DNA from: Gnetum montanum
Lineage: Eukaryota > Streptophyta > Gnetopsida > Gnetales > Gnetaceae
Length of the DNA stretch: 64,000 nt
NCBI GenBank assembly: GCA_015680685.1
Contig: MNCI01001931.1
Location: forward strand, 153,985-217,984
Reading direction: 5' to 3'
Shown here one piece after another: positions 54,212 to 64,000 of the stretch. Below the pieces are notes generated by a model. It saw only the letters and a list, made by a program, of their open reading frames with translations. It searched no databases and was not told where the DNA came from. The stretch's first letter is position 1, and each line of letters opens with the position of its first letter. The translations under genes were made by a program, and so were the position numbers.

Positions 54212-55155
54212 TGATGAGTGGTGAGGTACCCCTATTCCCAACCACATGAATCACAAGTGTTCATGCATGATCCTGTTAAATTCCATGGACTTTATTGTTT
54301 CTAGTGCACTAGCCCTTTAGGAAGTGAATCTAACATTAAAGTCAATCATTGTTCTTCCAATTATACTTGTGATGTTCGTTGGTATGGTTAAGTGTAACTA
54401 AGGCATCCAATTTTTATCATTTTGTATTTTATATTATGGGTGCTTGAAATGTAGATAAAAATGAGTTTAATTAAATAATATAAATGACTAATTAACTAAT
54501 CATTTAATTAATCCTAACATAAGCATCTGTTCCCACTTTCTGTACATGTCCTGAACCCACGTATCCACTGCTGGGTAACCAAATGCTACGCTATTGGACG
54601 TACCAAGCAATAACGTTGCTGGGATTACCAAGTGAATACGTGTTACACTCGAAGTGGTTGTACTTATGTATTTAATCTATCTAGATTAATAATATCATTA
54701 ACTCAATTTTTGGAAAATAATTGTAAAATAATTGAGAATAATTAACCAATAATTAAAAACATTGAATGCATAAATAAAAGAGCTAACCTATTCAAAGTAC
54801 TGCAAGGTTTATCAAAAAGCTCATCTTTATTTCTACACACATTGTTATGCTTAGGTACAATAATGCTTGAATAAAGATCCATACGCTCAATGACTCCTAT
54901 TGTGTGCACTCAGGGAAAAGATTCTAACTTTTGAATGGAAAAAATGCAAGAGCTTCACTACTACTAAAATCTGGATTCCTCATAAATGCAACTAGTGGGT
55001 GTATATTTATAGGTGATGGATAGACATTGCATCGATGAGGCATTATCAACATAGGTTGAAATGAATAGATGGGGCCTTGTGGATGAGGCCTCATCGATGC
55101 ATTCGACTACGTCAACAAGGCCTAGTCAATGTAGGTAACCAACAATGACTCATCA
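54212..55155 (-). repeat. 5' LTR of element D
   Basis: A 944-base partner of 40847-41773. The U3 (55020-55155) has CATCGATGAGG, GAGGCCTCATCGATGC and CGTCAACAAGGCC repeats. The TATA region TATTTATAGGTGATGG is near 55005. AATAAAG lies near 54870. Confidence 0.9.
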
Positions 55156-55160
55156 AGTAG

Positions 55161-56193
55161 TACCAACTTTCTACTTTTTCTATGAGTGTCTTAGGAAACA
55201 ACTTAAGTTTTTGCCAATCATTTTTGATGTTCTACAAGGCACAAACATCATGAAAGGCTTAAAGATGGGACTGTGGATCTAAGTTATATCCCCCTCAAAT
55301 CTAGAGATATTGTTCATATCCAACCTCTTGATTTTCCTATCTTTCACATGCCTAGTTAAAATTTTGATTGCCTCTATGATGTTTAGCATTCTTCAAGTTG
55401 TAAGTAAAGGCTCATCTTCATCATGATTTCTATGACACATATGATGTCCTCTGCTACCCCTTCATTCATGGTGGGGCCTACGATCATTGTTGTCTTACTA
55501 TTCACCTTCATCACAATTTCATCCTCTGTGGTTTTGGTTAGATTCAAAGGAGGAAGGAGAAGATGTAGATGAAGAGGGCAAAGAGGGAGGAGGACTACCA
55601 CTATCACAATTTATTCCCCCTCCTCTCTACTTGTCATGACCATGATCATCAGTTTTATCATCATCATGATGCTTACCTAAGCCCCTACCTTGTCTCCCAC
55701 TTTTTCCTGAACGAGGATTGTTGATAGTAGACTATAAATTTTGGTTCAATCCCCCTTCATCAGAGTCAAGGGGTGGAGAATCTTCATGTTGAGAACCTTG
55801 AAAGGGATGATCCTCATTACCTTTTTTATTTAGTAGGAACAAGGGATTAGTGAACCATTTCTCCTTCGTAGCTTCATGGCACTTCTCCTGGTGCCAATTT
55901 TTTTTGCATTATGTTTTAGTGGGATGATAGTCCCATAAATCATGGCCTTGCACAATGTATTCAATGTGAAGATATTGGATGTCCAACCTCTTAAGAGTTT
56001 GGAGCAGCATCATAGGAACAAATTGATCAAGTAGTATCACAACGTTGCCTTCCATATCTCTCCACTGAAGCTATTCATCCTGGTGCAAGATGCAGGTGAA
56101 ATTAGATATAAACTCATCTGGAAGAGTATACATCACTTTGAATTCTTAGGGAATTTTGGGTTTTGATTCATCATACCTATGAGAAGAAGAAAT
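55161..56193 (-). pseudogene. Element E: N-terminal part of gag
   Basis: Gag resumes after D. The expected start at 56193 is mutated (ATT instead of ATG), followed by SSSHRYDESKPKI, CILHQDE, then an acidic, Ser/Asp/His-rich insert (55400-55800) and the beginning of the capsid core (RFEGGYNLDPQSHL near 55290). With 39481-40841 it forms one interrupted gag. Confidence 0.75.
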
Positions 56194-56332
56194 TTTAACT
56201 TAGAAGAAAAATAATAGTGTGCTTTAATTATAATAATAATTATTATTCGAATGATTGCAACTTTAGGATTCATTCCAACGATCTTAAATAATTTTCACTA
56301 AGTCTTGGATAGCACATGTCATTAACTAAAGC

Positions 56333-56350
56333 TCCCTAGTAATGGTGCCA
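56333..56350 (-). promoter_or_regulatory. Primer-binding site of element E
   Basis: The minus strand reads TGGCACCATTACTAGGGA. It matches 13 of 18 positions of the tRNA-Asp type, with all five differences being C-to-T or G-to-A. Confidence 0.8.
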
Positions 56351-56351
56351 A

Positions 56352-57206
56352 TGATGAGTGACGAGTAGACCCTATGCCCAACCATACAAATCACAAGCAT
56401 TATGCACAATCCAGTTGAATTCTAAGGACTTCTAGGTTTTAACATACATTAGTCTAGGAGGTGAATCAACTATTGTAATTGCTGTTTTCCCAGTTACACT
56501 TGGGAGTACAAGGGTATGGTTAAGTATAAATAAGGCATATGATTTTTATCATTTTATCTTTTTATGTTCTAAGTTACATAAGAATAAAGAATAAATCTAA
56601 TCAACTAATCAACACTTAATCTAATCAAGTAAGTAACAATTAAATAATCCTAACTTAAGCATTCATTCCAACTTGTTGTACACATCCTGAACATGTATAA
56701 TGCTACTCGGTTACCAAATGTTAAGCGTTACTAGGATTACCAAGCATTACAGATATGCTCAAAGTGGTCATACTTGTGTGTTTTAATTAATTTCTATTTA
56801 ATCTAGCTTAATTAATTTATTAATTAATTACTTAAAACATTGAAGAAAATTTCTTAAAATATTAAATGCATCAAGAAAACAATTAATTTATTTCAAAGGT
56901 TACAAGGTTTATTAGAAAGCTTGTCTTTATTGCCACACACTTTGTAGTGCTCAGGTATAATAGTGCTTAAATAAAGATTCGTACACTCTTTGACTCCTAT
57001 TGCAAGAACTTAGAAAATATTCCAACTTTTAGAAAGAAAAACTACTAGAGCTTCACTACATTTATAAGTAGAAACAGGGTGCCCTGTTGATGGGTACATG
57101 TCAATGAGTCAAACCTTGCATTGATGAGATCATGTCAACGAGATCCCATTGACAGGGTTGCATCGACAACATCTCATCAATGTGGCCAAACCATGACACT
57201 TCATCA
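56352..57206 (-). repeat. 5' LTR of element E
   Basis: 855 bases from TGATGAGTGACGAG to CACTTCATCA. The U3 has GATGGGTACATG, TTGATGAGATCATGTCAAC and CATCGACAACATC repeats, a variant of the B/D type. The polyadenylation signal AATAAAG is near 56970. Its right flank is spacer of another element. Confidence 0.85.
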
Positions 57207-57600
57207 GCCTTTCTATTCAAGTTTCAAACCAAGTCTAAACCACATCCCAGTGACATCGCATTGTTTTATCACTTGGAATCACAATTGTAAGACTACCACT
57301 ATTGCAAGGAGTATCGACACTTGGTGTATTATCCAAGGGAGGAAGTTTATCCATTGCACTTTTTATTTTTTAGATTCTTGAGAAGATGCCTACCTTTAGG
57401 CATGGGTAAATGTCTTTCTAGTAGGACCCCTAAAAATTTATTCTTATGCATTTATTTTATTTTTAACTATGTCAACCTTACCATAGGACTACTTATAGGC
57501 ATGGGTAACATATCTTTCTAGTGAGATGGTAAGGTAGCACTAATTGTACTCTTACTCCCATTTTTGTTAGATCTACAAGGATATAATGCAACCTAAGTGT
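57207..57600 (+). other. Spacer of a further plus-oriented element (host of E)
   Basis: It matches segment P at 25640-25930: GACATCGCATTGTTTTATC, CACTTGGTGTATTATCCAAGGGAGG, and TTTAGGCATGGGTAAATGTC. It shows that E inserted into a spacer of the same kind of element. Confidence 0.65.
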
Positions 57601-58252
57601 TGGTACATTTTGGCCATTTCATGGAATAGGTTGACATGATAAAATTGATTAAAGGTCTATGCAGTTGGAGAAGTGGCAAGAATTTCAGTTTGTAGAAAAA
57701 GAGAAATAGCATTTAATTTAAAGAAGAAAGAAAAATGGTCAGAGAAAGGCTGTTATATCCATTATACAAATCATGTACTCATCGATATATTATTAGCACT
57801 TTTACCAAAGAAGTATTTTAGTATGTGGTTGAAATGGTGTTTCAAGATTTGCCCATGAATTTCAAAGGCCTATTCCAGAGTAGGCAGGAATCACACTAGG
57901 CCCAGCATCAACACTTTCCATACATCTAATACCCATAACCCATGTCCAAAAAAAAGCAGAGGCCTATGAATCTTACAATTAAGTAAATAAACAACAAAAA
58001 TTAGATAATGGTGGCAGGGTTTTAATCCGCGGTGGCACCAAAAATCAAGGTTTCACCACCTCAGCCAACGTCTAGGTCGTGGGCTACAGATCTATGTCTC
58101 TGCCATGGCAAATTGAGAAAGCTTATTATTATTTGTTGTTTGCAAGGAAAGCTCCCCCAGTTCATCTTGGAAGCAAGAAAAATCAGGAGAACTCCATTAA
58201 TGAAAATTTTAGATTTTAAATTTTGGCTAAAAAATAAAAATAAAATTCATCA
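57601..58252. other. Unassigned region
   Basis: Transition out of retroelement sequence. A plus frame of 61 codons at 57673-57858 (MARISVCRKREIAF...) is Lys/Trp-rich and unrecognised. Another of 77 codons at 58032-58265 has no motif. GC content rises from about 58030. Confidence 0.35.
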
Positions 58253-58385
58253 TTGGGGATCGTGAAAGAAACAACACGTCTGCATCCGATGGCACCATTG
58301 TTGGTTCTATGCTCAACCAGGGAGGCCTGCACCATTAACGGATACCACGGATACCATTCTGGTGGGAGATGGAATTATGATGAAT
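58253..58385 (+). pseudogene. Cytochrome P450 fragment (K-helix region)
   Basis: IVKETTRLHPMAPLLV has the ExxR motif (Glu-Thr-Thr-Arg) and the RLHPxxPLL context of plant A-type P450s. CTINGYH, typical of the strand after the K-helix, follows. A small duplication (GGATACCAC/GGATACCAT) then shifts the frame, after which GIMMNV can be read in another frame, matching the usual GTxVMVN position. No heme-binding FxxGxRxCxG motif follows. Plant P450s are membrane monooxygenases; this is only about 45 codons and not functional. I see no way to assign a CYP family. Confidence 0.7.
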
Positions 58386-58994
58386 GTTTGTCCATGACAT
58401 ATTTGAAATTGAAATTTTTGAATGAGTCGACTACAATGCAACTACTTGAAGCCACCTCCCATTCAGAAGTACGCAACTTTGATTTCTCTAGCTGAACGGA
58501 ACCTTATGACTTGCGCGCAGATTGGATCGGGGGGAAACTACCGTGTTTTGCTCTCTGATTATCATAGGGATTCTGTGCAGGCCCTGCTCTGCTCCTCCCC
58601 ATGGTGCCCGCAAAGTGTTTCTATGTCCCCAAAACCCACATCTGGCTGCCCGAGTCTAACAGTGGCCATTCCTGCGCAGATAGGCAAAACCGTGACAAGA
58701 GACGATTGGCTCGACCTGGGTCCAAAAGACTGCATGCTCAATGGATACACAGCTGCCATGGAATTCTAGAGGATGACATTTCTATGAGGCATTTCGTCGA
58801 AAACCTAGCACGCTTCCATGATGCTCTAGCATTTGCCATACATGTCCATCAGGGCTGCACCCATGTAAACATCCCTCTGAAGCCTAAGTTTACAGGCTTG
58901 AACGTGGATCTTCTTGCCTGTCTGTAAAGCCAAATCCGTTGCGACACTCGTGCAGGCTTTGAGAAAAAAAAATGGAATGTGAAAATATTTGTAG
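58386..58994 (+). other. GC-richer region with two overlapping open frames, unrecognised
   Basis: Two overlapping frames, 58422-58769 (115 codons, with AERNLMTCAQIGSGGNYRV) and 58601-58927 (108 codons, with LARFHDALAFAIHVHQG). Base composition differs from the AT-rich surroundings, so this could be an exon relic or a captured fragment. I recognise no family. A GAAAAAAAAATGG run near 58960 ends it. Confidence 0.35.
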
Positions 58995-59135
58995 AAACAG
59001 GGCTACTTCAGGCTTGACGCCTTCACATTCGGAGGTGTTCTTAAAACTTGCGTAGGAATTAGAGATCAATCGCTCGCGGCCAGTAGATTCATTCGTTGGT
59101 TATCAAGGAAGGAAGAATCGGTTACCAGGAGATGA
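58995..59135 (+). pseudogene. Possible pentatricopeptide (PPR) repeat fragment
   Basis: The frame beginning KQGYFRLDAFTFGGVLKTC resembles the PPR pattern in which DAFTFGxVLKxC follows a short MxxxG helix. It is preceded by a stop at 58992-58994 and ends in a stop at 59133-59135, so at most one repeat is present. PPR proteins bind organelle RNA. The similarity is short, and chance is possible. Confidence 0.45.
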
Positions 59136-59355
59136 TGTAAAGGATGTGTTGCTAATTGAAGCACCTCCTATAATGGTGCCAAGTGACCACCACTATATTC
59201 AAATTTCTTTACCCAGTGAACGTCACTTTTCCAAGGAAGCCAACAGCAAATTTTACATGGATAGAAAGCTAGCATCAAGTGCAAATGCAGATGATTTAGT
59301 TATACAAGCATCAGATGGTGTGCTTGATTTGCAAGGATCGGCTTTCTTAATTTGA
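59136..59355 (+). CDS. Short open frame, unrecognised
   Basis: A 69-codon frame (from 59146) with IEAPPIMVPSDHHYIQISLP and LASSANADDLVIQASDGVL. The composition is unlike the retroelement frames. It has no domain I can name and no visible promoter or partner, and may be an exon relic. Confidence 0.25.
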
Positions 59356-60936
59356 AAGACCATGTAGCCGCCTCCACCAACATCTACACTAAGGTGGATG
59401 TTGAATTACTTTCTTAGTACCTCTTGTTCATGAGAATTACTAGGGCTTTGTACATGGTGGGTAATGATATTTAATAATTAAAATACTAAACAAAAATAAA
59501 ATTACAATTTTATGGAGTGCTTATTGTATGGAGATCTTGGTTTTATTTCCTAAAATTATTATATAGGTTGTGACTTATGAAAGAAATATTTGTAAAGTTT
59601 GTAAAGACACATGCCAGTGTTAGCATGATTTTCTCCTAACTTCATGTATAAGTTATAACTTCCTAACTTGTTGGGCAAGTAATATCTCCTAAATTGTTGG
59701 GCAAGTTATAACTTCCTTACTTGGGAGAGACGTTACCCAAGATATTTTTTAATATTTAACTACCTGTGAGACCCTATAAAAAGGCTTCAAGGGTTAGAAG
59801 AAGAGAACACATTCAGGTGGGGGAAAGAGCATTGGTAAAAGAAGACATTGTGAAATATTACTTGTAAGATGACTTGTTAAAGACAACATTTCAGCCTCTT
59901 TGTCATAGTCTTGTGAGTTATGCTTTTTTTTTTTTGTTTAAATTGTTTAGCTAGTGGTTTAGATAGTATCATGCTTGGCAAGTAATTTTGGGATTTTTAG
60001 ATTGTTCTTATTGTTCTTGTTGCATGATAGAAAATTTCTATTAAAATTTTTCCATAGAAGAGCTTGTGTTTGAAAGCCTTAAGAGCATTTTAGTAGTGAA
60101 TTTTATTATTGTGCAATGTATAATAACTTCTATTGAGATTGTTGTAAGAGAGCCTTTGCATATAGTCAAGCCGTTGAATGATTCAATAGTCAAGAGGGTT
60201 CAGAAAATTTTTGGTATTTTGAGAATAGCTTCTTGTATCTTTAAAGTGAATCTCCATGGTATTTCAATCAAAAATTATGAAGTCTTTTGAAGGTTCTTTT
60301 GAATGAAATTTTTTACGTCCATTATTTAGCCAAAATAGAGTCTGGTACGTGATAGTTTATGCAACAATTTTTTGGGTAGCATAGTAGGATTATCTTGAAG
60401 AAATTGCTTATTTAAGCCTTGGAAGTTGGAACAAATCGTAGTTATTGAATTTGGGATAGCTTTATTGCGAAGTGTTTACTCATATCATTTTACCTTGTTT
60501 AAACATTTGAGATCTTTACACAAATCTGCTTTTTTTTTCTCTTCTTTCTATTTCCATTGAATCTCACTCTATTTTTAGTTTTCTTGTGAAACTATCTCTT
60601 TCTCTAAGGAAAATTAGAAGTAGATTTGCAGAGTTGTGCTAAAATGTTTTTGCAAAACTTTATTTGTTACAAGTAGGTATTATAAGGACCACATAGACTA
60701 GGCAATTGAACAAAATAGGAACTCTCAACAACTCACAATACCTTGCAAAGTTGGCTGAATCTCTTTAAGATAAGTCATTTATAGTTTTATACACAACCCA
60801 ATCATTTCATTTTCACAACAGCACACCATAACAGCACACACACATACTCACATTAACTACTGAGTCTATTTGGAGGTATCTGGGCCTTGGTGTTGCCAGA
60901 GACCAGCAAGCACCTAAATCCTGTTTGAGGACACTC
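59356..60936. other. Non-coding region with a promoter-like or LTR-like block
   Basis: AT-rich. Near 59640-59730 AACTTCCTAACTTGTTGGGCAA recurs about twice. Then CTATAAAAAGG (59773-59783) and a GA-rich start region follow, which looks like the U3/R part of a copia-like LTR or a gene promoter. I found neither a paired repeat nor a clear second edge. A 74-codon frame at 60066-60290 is unrecognised. Confidence 0.35.
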
Positions 60937-61003
60937 NNNNNNNNNNNNNNNNNNNNNNNNNNNNNNNNNNNNNNNNNNNNNNNNNNNNNNNNNNNNNNNN
61001 NNN
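60937..61003. other. Assembly gap (67 N)
   Basis: Run of undetermined bases. The sequence left of the gap is not obviously retroelement; the sequence right of it begins the spacer of element H, so the gap hides a boundary. Confidence 1.
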
Positions 61004-61250
61004 GTACCTTATTCTTAATGTGTTTTATTAACAATCAAAACTATTTACAAAGGACATGAAAACAAAGTATGAAAAAGATAGTAAAAATTGGAAAAAGATG
61101 TAAAGAATGAAAAATCATTAAAGAATTGAAAAATGTTAAAGAATATCAAAAATTTAAGAAATGAAAAAGTATAAAAGAATGAGAAAAGATCAAAGAATGT
61201 GGAAAAATGAAAAGAAAATGAAAAATTCAGTAAAGTTCCTATGATTTTAG
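61004..61250 (-). other. Element H: spacer next to pol end
   Basis: The A-rich AAAATG/GAAAAAG tract (61070-61230) is the same kind of low-complexity start of spacer as in D and E, minus orientation. Confidence 0.55.
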
Positions 61251-62440
61251 AATGACACCCCCATGACTATCATTAAGATTGGTCAAATGGAAAATAGAGT
61301 AGGTAGAAGACTATTGGGTATATTGGGTAGATTCATTGGAATGTTCATAGCAAATTTTGACTTGTTGGATATTAACAAGAATGAGCTTACGTGTATAGGA
61401 TGGGTGGTAGATATATAAGACACCAAATGGATAAGTGGCTTGAACAATGTAGGGTCCCTCCCAAAGTATTTGGAATTTGAATTTTTGGGGTAGATGATTA
61501 GGATTATAGTAAAGGACCTTATCAATCGGTTGTATAGTTACTTGTCTTATCTATGTATTGTGACTAAGTTTGGAGTGATGTTTGTGGACTTCATTGCTCA
61601 TGAGTGCTATGAGCTTGTTTTCATATAAAAGATTTAGATTCATGAGTCGTTCTTTTTGGGCTAAGCTCAAATCAAGGTTAAGTTCACTGGTAGTAGCTAG
61701 AGTGTGGAGCTCTACCTAGATTGGGAGCGTTGGCAACTTATTGCAAACTAACTCATATGGGAACTATCCTATAGGTACTTTCTAGGATGTCCTATAGGCT
61801 ATAAAGCATCATTCAGTTTAGTGTTCTAGTCCTTTCTAAACCTACTAACCATCCTAGTAAGTATCCTAGTAATTTCTTAGTTAGTTACTTCGGCTTGATC
61901 ATTTGCTTGGGAATGATATGGTGTTTTTAGCTTATGGTTCACCCCAAGTTGTTGTATGAGCTTTTTAAATGTGGCACTAGTGAAGTAAGCCTCATTGTTA
62001 GGTATGAGCGTTCTTGATACTCCAAATCTATTCACCACATACTATTGGAAGAATTTGGAAACTATCTTTACTATACAATCTTTAACTGCAACTTCCTCTA
62101 CCCACTTTGTATAGTAATCCACAATAATAATTATGTATCCTTTTCCATTCAACATTGGTTGTATGGGCCTCATAAGATCAATTCCCCATATGCAAAAAGG
62201 TTCAAGTGGCTATCTCCATTGTGGTAGCCCTTCATATTTGGCCGTAATTCCTCCATATCTTTTGCATCACTCATAATATTGTGCAAAAGTATGGAAATCT
62301 CTAAATAAGGTAGACCAAAAGTAGCTTGCCATCATTAGCTTGAGTGTTATTTTGTGACCTATGTAGTGGCCACCACATGGGCCTTCATGGGCATCCTATA
62401 AAACTTTCTATTGGTCAAGTTCTAGCACACACCATTTAAC
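61251..62440 (-). pseudogene. Element H: integrase and C-terminal domain
   Basis: The pol-end motif CCCCCATGACT is at 61258-61268. The C-terminal domain lies at 61300-61720 (LTKYNPNHLPQKFKF-like, then SLAQKERLMNLN-like near 61660). In the catalytic core, VDYYTKW near 62110 keeps the first Asp; near 62000 PNNEAYF replaces DNG, so the second Asp is Asn. The zinc-binding part is near 62230-62420. Sequence divergence from D is clear, so H is a different subfamily. Confidence 0.75.
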
Positions 62441-63120
62441 TAGTCCATCTACATAGATCTTGTATAGATTACCATTGATTTCCATATATCTTTTTGCTTT
62501 GTGAAGGAATTGTTCTCTTTGTTTTTTACTCCATTCAACAGGAAGCTCTTGTGTTGATAGATAAGTTAGATATTTTGTGATCCATGGCTTCTCTACTGAG
62601 CTTACAACATGTATTGTTTTGGTAAATAGGTTCTCATCAGGGAATTGGTCTGATAAAGGTTCTGGTTGATCTTTGCAATTCCATTTTAGCCTTAATAGAT
62701 GATTAGCTACCACATTTTATGTTTCCTTTTAATTGATCATTCTGATGTCAAATTCTTGTAGGATAACAAGCCATCTAATCCCTTTGGGACTAATTGTTGG
62801 TTTATTCATGAGAAATTGGATGGCACTATGATCAGTATGGACATAAATATGATACCTGAGCATGTAATGTCTAAACTTCTTGAGCACATACACCACAACC
62901 ATTAGTTCCTTTTCTATTGTGATGTAGTTTAGTTGTGCCTCGGTGATGCTTCTATTGGCACAGTGTATGTAATAAGGTTTCTTCTTGTCATGTAGTTGTG
63001 TGAGTACTGCATCAAATACATAGTTTGAAGCATCGATCATGATGTGAAAAGGCCTAAACCAATCTCGAGCTTGGAGGATTGGTGTTTCAACTAGTTTTTT
63101 CTTTAAAGCTTCAAATGCCT
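62441..63120 (-). pseudogene. Element H: RNase H and tether
   Basis: The RNase H core 62729-63120 reads RPFHIMIDASNYVFDAVL (first Asp present), TIEKELMVVVYVLKKF (Glu present) and VHTDHSAIQFLMNKP (Asp present). All three catalytic positions are kept, better than D. The tether at 62408-62713 is open for 101 codons (LSDQFPDENLFTK, then FLHKAKRYMEINGNLYKIY). Confidence 0.85.
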
Positions 63121-64000
63121 TTTTACAAAATTTTGTCCATTTGAAGGTTGCATCCTTCTTAGTGAGTTTGACAAGTGACTTTACTATATTTGAAAAATTC
63201 TCTATGAATATTCTATAATATCCTGTGTGGCCCAAGAATGATCTCACATCTTTTACTATTTATGGCCTTTGAGTGATATTCTGTATGACTCTAATCTTCT
63301 CAGGATCTACCTTAATACCTCTATGGGAGATTTTATGTCCAAATGCTATACCGTCCTAGACCATAAGATGGCTCTTTTGCCAGTTGAGCTTAAGATTGCT
63401 TTCAACACATCTTTTTAGTACTTGCTTCAATCAGTTTAGTGCTTGCTTGAAATCTATTCCATTTGTTGAAAAATCATCCATAAACATCTCAATACCATTT
63501 CCAATCTACTTTTGGAAGATGCTTAGTACTAGTCTCTGGAAGGTGGCTGGTGCATTGCAAATATTGAAGGACATCTTCCTGTAGGTAAATGTTCCCCATG
63601 GACTGGTGAAAGTTATTTTCTCCTTTTCTTCAAGTGCAATGTGGATTTGATTATATTTGTTGTATCCATCTAGAAAAATATAATACTCATGTCCTATGAT
63701 GGTATCTAGGACCTGATCAACAAATGGTAGAGGAAAGTGATCCTTGAATGTAGTAGTGTTCATCATTTAGAAGTTAATTCAGACTTGCCATTTGCCCCAC
63801 TTCTTTGGAACAATTACTAAGGAACTGACCCATTCACTATCTACAATAGGATAAATGAATCATGCCTTTAATAATTTCTCCAACTCTTGCTTGACTGCTT
63901 CTTTTAGTTTAGGATTGAGCCTTCATCATAGTTGGCATCGTGGTTTGACTATGGGATCAGTATATATCCGATGTTAAGAAATTTATGGATCAATTCCTAT
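63121..64000 (-). pseudogene. Element H: reverse transcriptase (continues past window)
   Basis: The FMDD box (EMFMDDFST) is near 63480. KEKITFTSPWGTFTYRKM near 63600, DGYNKYNQIHIAL near 63650 and FKDHFPLPFVDQVLD near 63750 precede it. The finger region QELEKLLKAxFIYPI-like is near 63870. The frame is broken by a few stops. Gag and protease should lie beyond the right edge of the window. Confidence 0.85.

Larger units (their letters stand above)
40847..55155 (-). mobile_element. Element D: full-length Athila-like LTR retrotransposon (14.3 kb)
   Basis: The most complete element in the window. In minus-strand order: 5' LTR (55155-54212), PBS, gag, protease, RT, RNase H, integrase, spacer, internal promoter, leader intron, long ORF, PPT and 3' LTR (41773-40847). 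It is nested in gag of E with a 5-bp target duplication and carries a solo LTR in its spacer. Every reading frame contains stops, and by eye the two LTRs disagree at roughly one base in ten, so it is an old insertion. Confidence 0.9.

Noticed and set aside
58253-58927. A continuous P450 gene through the GC-richer region
   Set aside because: Only the K-helix block matches; no heme-binding motif or other P450 block could be read in any frame.
60813-61034. Minus-strand frame across the N gap
   Set aside because: Its middle is undetermined sequence, so no coding claim can be made.

Overview
This window looks like nuclear DNA from a plant with a large, old, repeat-rich genome. I would guess a gymnosperm or another large-genome seed plant, but the sequence alone does not settle this. 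Nearly all of it is decayed Ty3/gypsy LTR retrotransposons of the non-chromovirus Tat/Athila branch. Support comes from primer-binding sites that are mutated forms of the tRNA-Asp type, gag knuckles of form CX2CX3HX4C, an FMDD reverse transcriptase box, pol in the order PR-RT-RH-INT, and a long extra ORF between integrase and the 3' LTR. No intact cellular gene, tRNA, rRNA or CRISPR array was seen. Almost every reading frame is broken, mostly by C-to-T and G-to-A changes.

Layout, using letters for elements. 1-82: 3' tip of a plus-strand LTR. G (minus, about 317-4574): gag-PR remnant with PBS and 5' LTR. 4824-5706: solo LTR with target-site duplication AAGAC. B (plus, 5816-8711 and 29365-35391): RT-RH-INT, intergenic spacer, internal promoter, long ORF, PPT and 3' LTR; it is split by element A. 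A (minus, 8712-29364): 5' LTR, PBS, gag, spacer, internal promoter, long ORF, PPT and 3' LTR, flanked by TCCTT/TCCTC. Inside A is an opposite-orientation segment P (13700-14680 and 23318-about 26200), which itself surrounds C (minus, 14681-23317), an LTR element carrying only gag and protease. E (minus, 35392-40846 and 55156-57206): gag-pol with PBS and 5' LTR, split by D. D (minus, 40847-55155): the only copy with all parts in order (LTR, PBS, gag, PR, RT, RH, INT, spacer, internal promoter, long ORF, PPT, LTR), flanked by AGTAG/AGTGG and carrying a solo LTR at 45536-46447. 57207-57600: spacer of another plus-strand copy. 57600-60936: the only stretch not dominated by gypsy DNA, with a cytochrome P450 fragment and a possible PPR fragment. 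60937-61003: assembly gap. H (minus, 61004 to the end): pol of a further family member.

The most interesting observation is how the downstream ORF is organised. In A, B and D it has its own promoter block: a TATA box preceded by repeats of the same kind as the U3 of that element's own LTR (GATATC palindromes in A, GAGGCC-type repeats in B and D). Then comes a leader exon and a roughly 307-nt leader intron ending at or next to the ATG. An 11-mer matching the polypurine tract, AGTCATGGGGG, also recurs near gag, at the pol end, in the leader intron and at the true PPT. Together this suggests a second, LTR-like expression unit inside the retrotransposon.
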